Source of the DNA: Conoideocrella luteorostrata
Taxonomy: Eukaryota > Ascomycota > Sordariomycetes > Hypocreales > Clavicipitaceae
NCBI GenBank assembly: GCA_032433595.1
Contig: JASWJB010000551.1
Span: forward strand, 1-17,612
Length of the DNA: 17,612 bases
Reading direction: 5' to 3'
Made by a program: the position numbers and the translations under genes. The notes under the pieces were generated by a model. The model had not been told where the DNA came from, ran no database searches, and saw only the letters and a list, made by a program, of their open reading frames with translations. Shown here piece after piece: positions 10,253 to 17,612 of the stretch. How positions within the stretch are numbered: position 1 is the first letter of the stretch; the number at the start of each line of letters is the position of its first letter.

Positions 10253-11318
10253 ATGAGCAAGTTCGGTGCCATGATCATGGGTCCTGCGGGGGCGGGCAAG
10301 GTAAGAGAAGTTGTTTTACATATACCTGCAAGCTGCTGCCGCCATGAAACCCCGAGCACATCACACGGGGTTGCCACGAATGACAGGAGCCGCCGGTTCT
10401 AGAAGCTGGAAGACCTCCAATTCTAACGCAATGGCATTTCTATTCTAGTCTACCTTTTGCGCCGCCCTCATCACCCATCTGCAGCTAAATCGCCGGTCAG
10501 CCTTCTACGTCAATCTCGATCCCGCCGCCGAGAACTTCGAGCATCAACCCGACCTGGATATCAAGGAGCTCATCTCGCTCAAGGATGCCATGGAAGAGGT
10601 GGGCTTGGGCCCCAACGGCGGCCTAATATACTGCTTCGAGTTCCTCATGGAGAATCTAGACTGGCTCACCGAAGCGCTGGACAACCTGACGGAAGACTAC
10701 CTCATCATCATCGACATGCCGGGCCAGATCGAGCTCTACACGCACATTCCCATCCTGCCTACGCTGGTCAAATATCTTTGCCAGCCGGGGTCATTGGACA
10801 TCCGCATGGCGGCCGTGTATCTCCTGGAAGCTACCTTCGTGGTTGACCGCGCCAAGTTCTTCGCCGGGACACTCAGTGCCATGAGCGCCATGCTCATGCT
10901 CGAGGTGCCGCACATCAACGTCCTTTCCAAAATGGACCTCGTCAAGGACCAAGTCAGGAAGAAGGACCTGAAGCGATTTCTTACCCCGGACGCGGGTTTG
11001 CTCGATGACGACCCGATCGAACGCGCCCGACGGGTCACGGAGGGCCCCGATGCGGATGACCTCGACGAGTCGCACCGACCCGATGAAAAGGAGCAGGTCA
11101 TGAAGGGCTCAAGCTTCCGGCGGTTGAATCGTGCCGTGGCTGGGCTGATTGAGAGCTTCAGCATGATCAATTATCTGAAGCTGGACGTGACAAACGAGGA
11201 TAGCGTCGGTGCTATTCTAAGCCACATTGATGATTGTATTCAGTTCCACGAGGCGCAGGATCCGAAAGAGCCTCATGACGAGGACGACATTGACGAAGAC
11301 CAAAATGATGATGATTAG
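10253..11318 (+). CDS. GPN3: GPN-loop GTPase 3 (RNA polymerase II assembly/nuclear import factor), 2 exons
   Basis: GPN3 is a small GTPase of the GPN-loop family. In yeast and humans it works with GPN1 in assembly and nuclear import of RNA polymerase II. Exon 1 is 10253-10300 (16 codons). The intron is 10301-10448 (GTAAGA donor, CTAAC at 10423-10427, CTAG acceptor). Exon 2 is 10449-11318. The product is 305 residues, close to the usual 280-300. Motifs seen: P-loop GPAGAGKST (10-18), the family-defining GPN tripeptide (70-72), DMPGQIELYTH as the G3 region (105-115) and SKMD as the G4-like guanine motif (176-179). The C-terminus from about residue 287 is an acidic tail of Asp and Glu. The phase-0 intron splits the P-loop between Lys16 and Ser17. 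The start ATG has A at -3 and gives the conserved N-terminus MSKFGAMIMGPAGAGK. GPN2 is a paralogue, but the overall sequence fits GPN3 better. The gene is divergent from the SAM synthetase gene. Confidence 0.95.
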
Positions 11319-11452
11319 TAGCTTGCATTGATGGTATATCTTTGGGGACATGCAGCTTTTTGTCTTTTCTTGAGTCTCTAGCATAGCGCGGCGTTGGGGG
11401 GGGAGGGGGGATACAGCTCTCAGGTGGATCTTAAGTGGTATTAATTACAACC

Positions 11453-11458
11453 AATAAA
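11453..11458 (+). terminator. Candidate polyadenylation signal of GPN3
   Basis: AATAAA lies about 135 bases after the GPN3 stop codon, the usual distance in filamentous fungi, and is followed by A/T-rich sequence. Fungal signals are loose, so this is only a candidate. Confidence 0.45.
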
Positions 11459-11483
11459 TACAAAAATTTGAAAATCCTGTTCG

Positions 11484-11539
11484 GACAGACACACAGACAA
11501 ACAGACACACAGACGGACGGACAGAGAGACAGACAGACT
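11484..11539. repeat. Imperfect CAGA/CGGA tandem repeat
   Basis: About fourteen GACA, GACG or GAGA units in tandem, purine-rich on the plus strand, just after the candidate GPN3 polyadenylation signal. Confidence 0.8.
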
Positions 11540-11709
11540 CCTCATCATCACTGCGCCAAACATACCACCCGTGTCCAAGCTGTAGTAACCCCCAAAGTAT
11601 AAGGTAAACGTATGTATGTACATGGAATTTAAAGAGAAATCCGAACATGGCTTGCGAAGAATCATTGGCGTCATTCCACATAATCTCACAGCATATAAAA
11701 TCCCCCATT

Positions 11710-11766
11710 CATCCACCTATCCATCCATCTATCCATCCATCCGCATCCTCGTCCTCGTCCTCGTCC
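11710..11766. repeat. ATCC tetranucleotide and TCCTCG hexanucleotide repeats
   Basis: An imperfect (ATCC)n tract to about 11743 is followed directly by three TCCTCG units. The repeat lies just downstream of the Apq12-like gene's stop codon, within its likely 3' untranslated region. Confidence 0.8.
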
Positions 11767-11782
11767 TTCCACCCTTCAACTC

Positions 11783-12328
11783 TCATCTCCCCGAACTCCT
11801 CCCCCTCGCGGCCCCAAACCCACTTCCACTCCCACTCCCACTCCCACTCCCATTCGCCTCGTACCGCTCATACTCCTCCATCCAGAAGTCCTTCAAGACA
11901 GCCAAATAGCCCAGCACCTTGCTCGCCAGCACGACCGCGTCCCTCACGCTCTCCAGCACGCCCCTATTCCACACCCACGCCAGCGCCAGCACCACGCCCG
12001 CCCAGAACACGCCCTGCATGACCAAGCGCGTCCACCACATGACCAGCCTCCGTATCCAGTTCATGACCACCACCACCGCCGTCATCAGCACCAGGAGCAC
12101 CACCAAGCCCGTCGCGCCCTGGTTGTCCACCATCGCCGCGAGGGCCCTATCCACCATGGGCTGTACGTAGGGGCTCAGCGACGACAGCAGCCCCTGGAGC
12201 TGCGACGCCAGGGCCTGTGTGTAGATCTGGAAGGGGGCCCGGGGGTCGAGCAGGTGTTGGCGCACCGAGGCGGCCAGGTCGGGCGGCAGCAGCTCCGTCA
12301 GGAGACGGGACGTTATTGACGCGGCCAT
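11783..12328 (-). CDS. APQ12: Apq12-like nuclear envelope/ER membrane protein
   Basis: A single-exon frame encodes 181 residues. Residues 1-65 are amphipathic, with ELLPPDL near the N-terminus and SPYVQPMVDRA around 52-62. Two hydrophobic membrane segments follow, about 73-91 and 104-121, separated by a short basic and aromatic linker (WIRRLVMWWTRLV). A third, weaker hydrophobic stretch lies at 131-145, followed by FWMEEYERYE. This layout (LPP.L start, PYVQP, paired membrane segments with Trp and Arg between, acidic aromatic tail) resembles the fungal Apq12 family as I recall it. Apq12 proteins sit in the nuclear envelope and ER and affect membrane properties, pore biogenesis and mRNA export in yeast. 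The C-terminus is unusual: a (Gly-Ser)n tract at 160-170 encoded by a hexanucleotide repeat, ending in a short Arg-Gly-Ser tail. The gene is convergent with GPN3 (465 bases between the stops). The family assignment is by eye and moderately sure; that it is a membrane protein is clear. Confidence 0.8.
   Translation of the reverse strand: MAASITSRLLTELLPPDLAASVRQHLLDPRAPFQIYTQALASQLQGLLSSLSPYVQPMVDRALAAMVDNQGATGLVVLLVLMTAVVVVMNWIRRLVMWWTRLVMQGVFWAGVVLALAWVWNRGVLESVRDAVVLASKVLGYLAVLKDFWMEEYERYEANGSGSGSGSGSGFGAARGRSSGR
11824..11854. repeat. (CCCACT)n coding minisatellite in the Apq12-like gene
   Basis: Five near-identical hexanucleotides encode the Gly-Ser tract at residues 160-170 of the Apq12-like protein. 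The unit is a multiple of three, so length changes would keep the frame. Confidence 0.9.
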
Positions 12329-12451
12329 TTCTGGATTCTGGGGGTGTGCGATGTATTTGTGTCGTTGTAGGAGGTTTGACTTCGTAGTTTGTTCAAGAGT
12401 GGAAGTGGTCGGGTTGGGTGGTCAGTCTGTATGGTTGAGTGGTTGGGCTCG

Positions 12452-12491
12452 GCTGGACTGGACTGGACTGGACTGGGCTGGGCTGGGCTGG
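12452..12491. repeat. Pentanucleotide repeat (GGACT)n(GGGCT)n
   Basis: About four GGACT-type units pass into three or four GGGCT-type units, so the array changes unit midway. It sits 124-163 bases upstream of the Apq12-like ATG, where it may be in the promoter or transcribed leader. Confidence 0.85.
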
Positions 12492-12921
12492 AGCAGCTGA
12501 GGTGGTCTTTTTTTAAAATTTTCAATCCTTCTACTCCGTAAATTTTTTGGTATTAGATTTTTTTTTTTTAGGCACGTTGTCCCTGGACCCTTGCGGACGC
12601 GACTTTGACGACGATCGAATCGATAAGCGGTGCGGTGCGGTGCGGTGCTGCGTTTTGGTTGGACGGGCCGGCGTTGTGGTTGGTTGGTTTTTGGGTTTGG
12701 CCTAAGTGGGCTGGCGGGTTGGCTTTCTTGTCAAGCATGTGCTTTGTTTGGCCCTGTGTTTGTTTGTTGCGACACGGCGGCGGCTGTATCGTGGAGGATT
12801 CAATGTGTCAACAACATCGCGTGGACTAGAAAACAGCCAAAGTGCGCTTCTAAACAGGCAAGTACGCGACATGCACAGAAAAAGAGCCAATGTGCAGTAA
12901 ACAGAGTTGGTTGTGTCTGGA

Positions 12922-12941
12922 CATGCATGCATGCATTCATG
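12922..12941. repeat. CATG tetranucleotide repeat
   Basis: Three perfect CATG units and degenerate ends, matching the tract at 1653-1670. Both lie in non-coding DNA. Confidence 0.75.
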
Positions 12942-13369
12942 GGGGGTGGTGCCCAATTGGCTTTAATGACAACGTGTTCATAACTGCATTTGGCCGTGAA
13001 TCTCGTCACGGTAATTGACAATCCTGCTCGTCTATTTATTCCTAATTCAATATTGCCCTGGCGCGCCCACTCAGGCAAAAGTACAAGAAGGGTATCGAAG
13101 ATGTAGCAAAAAGACATACGAAAAAAGCAAACCACCACCTATAAAGAGTGGAAATAACCCGCTGCGAGATATTTCAACACAAGAAAAGAATAATGATAGT
13201 TGGTTGTAAAAACACTTTCCCTCCCTCCTCCAAGAAAAAAAACACGCATAAACCTCCCAGCCGCCGCCGCCCAATATGTCAATGGTCCCTCCAAAAAGAA
13301 TGGCATTCCTTCAACTCCAGCAAGGGAAACTCATGTCATCGATTTCGTTAGAACAATACACACAATTGA

Positions 13370-16149
13370 TTACAGATTGAACGACGTTCGTTTGTCAGAC
13401 ACATTCTCGAGCAGCTTCCTGGCCGCCTCGATCCTCTGCCTGTATTGGTTTTGATTTCCGGTTCCCTGCCGTGCTGCTTCACTCAGCCCCAAAACGCATC
13501 TTCCAAGGCTGGCCACAACTTGCTCAACAAGCATTTGGTCTTCTCGCGACAACGTCTGTATGGCGGGAGACTGTGGCCCACTGCCTGCACTATCCCTATC
13601 GCAGATGCTGACAGTCTCATGCATCAGAGAATCGGCAACTTGCTTTAGTTGATTGTCTGGTGAACCACTTGGCGTCAAAGCACCTCCGCTCAGCCTGACT
13701 TTGTTGACAAGAGGGAAGCTCCGGTTCGTGCCTGTCGATTCGAATGAGGAAACTGACGGTCTATGAAGTGTACTTTCCGTGCTCAAGCTGGTAGGTCGAT
13801 GTATAACCGAGTTGTGACGCGCATGTTGTTGATAGTATCCCGCTGAGTCACTGCCACTGCCACTTCCACTGCCGCTGGCACTATTGCTGCCGCTGCCGCT
13901 GCTTCTGCCACTCCCGCTGCCACTATCCTGACTGAGTCCTCCAATCGTGGAGCGCTTGGTCGTCGTCGATGAGCTGTCGTCTTCATAATGCGGTGTCGGC
14001 GTGACAAAACCATCACTCATCTCCGATGACTGGACAGTCGAATTTCGGCTCTCCATGCCTTCTCTGGCTGTTGCAAACGTGTCTACCGAAGTCATGGTAT
14101 CTATACTGGGGCGTCGAGCGTACGACGTTGTCGGCCCACGCGTTGTCTCAACTGAGTCATCTGAATCTTCGCTGCTGATGCTCCCACTTCTGCCTATTCG
14201 CTGTCGACTTAGAGTGCCCATCGCCGAGTGTAGGAAGAAATGTTCGTAGTCAAACGCGTCTTCTCGGTCTTCGTGGGATATGTCCGTCGGCTCTTGTTGG
14301 GTATCATGGTAGAGAGACTCGCCGCTTTCGCTGACGCTGTCTTCAAAGCCAGCGTCGCCTTCCTGATTGCTGTCATCCACTTCCAAGTCCTCATTCTCTC
14401 TAGCCAAGTCTTCCTCGTCGGAAGGATGTCGTCGCAGTCCACCCTGGTATTCGCCGCTGATATCATTTGATCGTTGAGTCATTCTAGAAGTCTCCGAGTC
14501 TTGGGACTCTGGCACTTCGCGGAGCTGGTGTGCGCCTGGCTCTTGGCCATCTTCAATAGGTAGTTGTCGCTCGCCGTGACCAGAAATGCGAGACTTGTCT
14601 TTCTCTTGGTCCGGGAAAGTTCCATTTATTGAATTAACCAGCACAGGACTACCATAATCAGAAGAAGCCGCTGATTTTGGACTGGCACCTGCTTGATCCC
14701 ATGCGGCATTGGTAAAGGGACTCAGAGCCCTCAAGCTTTGCAAACTACGCCTCTTCATACTGTCTTGCTTTGCCTGCTCCTTTAGACTGGAAATTTTGCC
14801 CTTCAGGCCTTGCATTTGGTCATGAAGGTCCCGCATTTGAGCCGCTGAAGAGGACCTTGTCATTCCCGCATCTGTGAATGAGCCAAAAGTCGGACTAGCG
14901 ATATTTTGCAATCGGCTGCTTGAGCGGCTCTGATTCTCATCTTGCGCATCCTCGTCTTCATCGAGGGATTCTAAGGTTGAGTCAATGGAGTAAAGAGGAG
15001 ACCTCAATGAACCAGCACTGGTTTTCGCCCCCAAAACATCGGCACTCCTAGACAGTGGCAAATATTGACGATAGCCACCAGCAGCGCCAAGGGCACTGGC
15101 CGATCGTTGAGGGAGCATGGCCGTTCGCGCGGCACCATGGACACCGTTTTCGCTCACATTTCTCGCGTGGCTGGAAGTAGTGGGCTGCATCTTGTCACGA
15201 ATTGATACGTTGGGCCGAGTGACGGGAGATGGAGTTGAGCCATCAGATACGGAGGAGTAGCTAAACGTCCTAGCCCTGTTTAGGTTTCCCTCCATAGTCT
15301 ACGACACGGTTAGAAATGCCGCCCACCAAAAAAAAAATATTTAATCGGACACGGTGTTATTGAAAGGGCATGATAAGAACATACAGTGAGGCGGCGCTTG
15401 GCATTAGCAAGAATCTGCTCGGCTCTGGTACTAAGAGAGTTGGTCGAGAACCTATCCTCGTTCAGCCCTTGACCAGATGGCAAAGTCGCCGTTCTGCGGC
15501 TTTGATGGGATGATTCATCCACAAATTCACTAGCAAGGCTCTCCTCGTCATCTCCTTGAAAGTTGCTGTCGTCTACACTGACTGAATCATCAAAGTCATC
15601 AAAACTCCCTTCGGGGCCGTCAATGGTCTGGATTGTACTGTTGGACTCGATGGAAAGTCGGCGCTCAGGCTTCGTAATAATACGTGGTCGCTTCTTGAGA
15701 GTCTTGCTGCCCATGGTCGGCGAAGACCGCAGAGGTGTCCCGCTGCCCCCGGTACCCGCACCTGTACTGGAGGGCCGAGACGAAGTACGACTGAACTGAG
15801 GGCCAATAATACTTTCGGCCTCGGTTACCTCGCCAATGTCGGACAACATCGTACCATTCCCGTAAATTATCGGTGTTGCAAGAGGAAGAGGCCCCGAAAG
15901 ATATCCAGCTGACGAAAAATCGTGAAAGGCGTTGGTGGGTTGAGAATTGCTCCAAATCGCAGACGCAGACGGTGGTGAATGAGACCGATCGTTGAGAGGC
16001 TCGGGCTCATTGTAATCCGGCAAAATCATATCGGGGTTCGTCAGGGTGGGAGAGCCAGGTTGAGGACGACATGGCACCGGCGCCGATGCGTAGCCATTTT
16101 TGCGCACACCGTCGTGGCCACCACCGTTGGCAGTGGCGTGGGTGGCCAT
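13370..16149 (-). CDS. Conserved Ser-rich, largely disordered protein of unknown function, 2 exons
   Basis: Exon 1 is 16149-15385 (255 codons) and exon 2 is 15298-13370. The 86-base intron has a GTATGT donor, CTAAC near its end and a GTAG acceptor. The spliced protein is 897 residues. The start at 16149 is the first ATG in the frame and has G at -3 and +4; the frame continues 162 bases upstream without an ATG. Most of the protein is Ser/Thr/Pro/Asp-rich and probably disordered. Ordered-looking parts are: a basic segment KTLKKRPRIITKPERR (149-164); the helix across the exon junction, EQILANAKRRLT-TMEGNL (244-261); a Gln/Lys-rich coiled-coil candidate (407-445); FDYEHFFLHSAMG (604-616) after an acidic stretch (547-606); and a C-terminal helical region (841-886). 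A Gly-Ser tract lies at 713-739. I have the impression that the AKRRLT..MEGN and FDYEHFF segments are conserved across Pezizomycotina, but I know no tested function. No catalytic or DNA-binding motif is visible. Scaffold or signalling roles would be guesses. Confidence 0.85.
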
Positions 16150-16650
16150 GGCCTCGTGGGTTCGCGCAGCACAAGGGGTGGTGGCGTTGCTCGAGTTCGA
16201 AAGTCTGTCGAAAGTCTGTTGAAAGTCTAAGTTTCTGGGGGTGCAGCACAAGGCTAAATACTGCTTTGACGGTCCAATTGGCGATGCGCTGCGAGCCGTT
16301 CTCAATTCCAAGCAGAATTCACGTAGCAGAAGCCAATGGCTCAGGCCCAGAGCGACTGAAGTGAGGTGGCGAGCGAGGCAGGAATCTCTTCCAACGTCGG
16401 GAAGTCGATATGTCGCCCGTCCGCAAGCTGGTTACAATGACCGCAGCCGCAACCGTTGTCGTGGACCGCTAGGCAACATGAGATTGAAAATGGAGAGAAT
16501 ATATTGGTAGTTGCCAGACAAAGTTTTTGGTGAAGTGAACGGCTCGTAGAAGAATCGCCGGGGATCGGTTCGGTGTCAAACCCCCTGAGCTGTTACGTTA
16601 AGCCGATGCGCAAGAAGAAAGGGTGAAGGAAGCTTTTTGCGGGTACAGAC

Positions 16651-16760
16651 TACTCCGTCCGTCCAGCTTAAATATCAAGGTAGCAGAGCAGTCCGGAGTC
16701 TGCTCCAAACCTGATAGAGTTCGCAAAGAGCAATCAATATACGAGTACACGTACGGAGTA
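16651..16760. repeat. 110-base segment with terminal inverted repeats TACTCCGT/ACGGAGTA (MITE-like)
   Basis: The segment begins TACTCCGT and ends with its exact 8-base reverse complement, ACGGAGTA. Both ends carry TA, as would fit a TA target site. An internal imperfect palindrome around TCCGGA lies at about 16690-16707. There is no coding capacity. It could be a decayed miniature element or chance pairing of a locally common motif. Confidence 0.4.
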
Positions 16761-17261
16761 AAAGAAGTACGGATCAACAATCCAGGAAGGGTATTTGGGA
16801 GGCGGACAAGTTTTGTTGGATATGGGATCCTGAAGAACGGTGGAGTGGTCTCGTGGTTCTCCTTCTTTTCCCGTTCCAGTCATCTGGCGCCGACCTGCAC
16901 ACCCACTGTAAATGCAGGTCGTGGAGCGTTCATCGACCGTGCCGAGCCTCTAGCCAAGTCCAGGCAGGCGAATCTGTGGCTTCTGCGACTTGTCTCTGTG
17001 TCTCTGTGGTGTGGGTGTGGGTGCGTGGGTGCGTCTGGTGAGGTGCTTGGTCCTTTGGTGCCTGTTCCTTGGTGTATGTCCCTTGGTGCTTGTGCGTGTG
17101 TCCCTTGTGCTGGATCCTCTGAATCGTGGTCTGATCTGGTCAATCTAGCTGGACTGGGGAAGAGAGACGCAAGGCAAGGTTCAGTTCAGGGGGTGTCCAG
17201 TGTCCGTTGAGAAAATTTAGAGCCTAGACCCGCTTTTGGGGGCGCCCTGTAGTTGTAAGGA

Positions 17262-17320
17262 GTACTCCATACAATACGGAGCATTGTCACTATGAGACCA
17301 GCACTCCGTATGTACTCCAT
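17262..17320. repeat. Nested repeat: GTACTCCAT direct copies around an ATACGGAG/CTCCGTAT hairpin
   Basis: GTACTCCAT occurs at 17262-17270 and again at 17312-17320. Between them ATACGGAG (17274-17281) is the exact reverse complement of CTCCGTAT (17304-17311), with a 22-base loop. The arrangement resembles a very small element with flanking direct repeats. Confidence 0.55.
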
Positions 17321-17612
17321 TACTAGTGCCGGCCCTTGGATGCGAGCAGCTGAGTGGGCAGCTCGTGATTTGTGCACCTTGAAACGGAAATGGACAGGGG
17401 CACCCAGAAACGAATCGTGGTGGCGCCGCGAGCGGCAGCCAAAGCAGACGACGACAGCCGAGGCCAATTTGGCAGTGCTGCAACTACTCCGTCCTGCAGC
17501 TTATTATTGCCCAGTCCAGCAATATCGTGGAGAGTGCGGCATGAGTGTGTGTTTGACACAAGTTGGGTTGCCGTAGCGAATTAGGCGGATGCGCCTTTTT
17601 CTTTTTTTTTTT

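Larger units (their letters stand above)
11319..11782. other. Convergent 3' intergenic region of GPN3 and the Apq12-like gene
   Basis: The 464 bases between two stop codons hold both 3' untranslated regions and no supported gene. They contain a run of eight G then six G (11396-11410), a plus-strand AATAAA, a CAGA-type repeat and ATCC/TCCTCG repeats, listed separately. Confidence 0.7.
12329..13369. other. Intergenic region: Apq12-like promoter and 3' flank of the Ser-rich gene
   Basis: No gene is supported in these 1,041 bases; the frames present are short and low-complexity. From the Apq12-like start outward there is a pentanucleotide repeat (12452-12491), A/T-rich DNA with TACTCCGTA (12532-12540), a GGTGC repeat (about 12628-12648) and a CATG repeat (12922-12941). 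A minus-strand AATAAA at 13035-13040, about 330 bases past the Ser-rich stop, is a possible polyadenylation signal. Confidence 0.65.
16150..17612. other. Upstream flank of the Ser-rich gene; no supported gene
   Basis: This 1,463-base stretch should contain the promoter and leader of the minus-strand Ser-rich gene, at its left end. No reading frame is convincing: the longest plus-strand frame (16623-17210) begins at GTG and runs through GT-rich simple sequence. The stretch from 16651 to 17493 holds five copies of ACTCCGT or its complement, in inverted and direct arrangements. The right edge is T-rich. Confidence 0.6.

Noticed and set aside
10736..11170. 144-codon open frame antisense to GPN3
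   Set aside because: Lies wholly within the well-supported GPN3 exon 2 and has no recognisable product.
12313..12525. 70-codon frame overlapping the Apq12-like start, a possible upstream ORF
   Set aside because: It begins at TTG and contains no ATG; much of it is the translated pentanucleotide repeat.
16150..16311. Upstream in-frame extension of the Ser-rich gene by 54 codons
   Set aside because: It contains no ATG; the first ATG in frame is at 16149, with good context.
16623..17210. 195-codon plus-strand frame in the right flank
   Set aside because: It begins at GTG, crosses GT-rich simple sequence and resembles no protein.

Overview
The window looks like nuclear DNA of a filamentous ascomycete (Pezizomycotina, probably a Sordariomycete and plausibly Hypocreales). 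The genes are widely spaced. They carry short introns of 86-148 bases with GTAAGN or GTATGT donors, CTAAC-type branch sites and YAG or CAG acceptors. The recognisable proteins read like Sordariomycete orthologues. Intergenic DNA is full of pyrimidine tracts, microsatellites and long G or C runs. The lineage call rests on protein resemblance from memory and was not tested by a search.

Layout: 1-7236 has no gene I can support; it holds microsatellites, CT-rich patches and one weak candidate spliced reading frame at 6417-6967. 7237-8607 (minus) is the three-exon S-adenosylmethionine synthetase gene. 8608-10252 is a 1.6 kb divergent promoter region shared with 10253-11318 (plus), the two-exon gene for GPN-loop GTPase 3. 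11319-11782 is a repeat-rich convergent 3' region. 11783-12328 (minus) is a one-exon gene for an Apq12-like nuclear envelope/ER membrane protein. 12329-13369 is intergenic. 13370-16149 (minus) is a two-exon gene for an 897-residue Ser-rich, mostly disordered protein of unknown function. 16150-17612 is its upstream flank, with several copies of a TACTCCGT/ACGGAGTA motif arranged as inverted repeats.

The four genes are housekeeping or conserved genes rather than a visible pathway cluster: methyl-donor synthesis, RNA polymerase assembly or nuclear import, nuclear envelope and pore biogenesis, and one uncharacterised protein. I see no mobile-element coding sequence, secondary-metabolite enzyme, CRISPR array, rRNA or tRNA. 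Both ends of the window are homopolymer T runs, which suggests an assembly contig broken at homopolymers. The least explained part is the 7.2 kb gene-poor left side. The most structured non-coding signal is the ACTCCGT inverted-repeat family.
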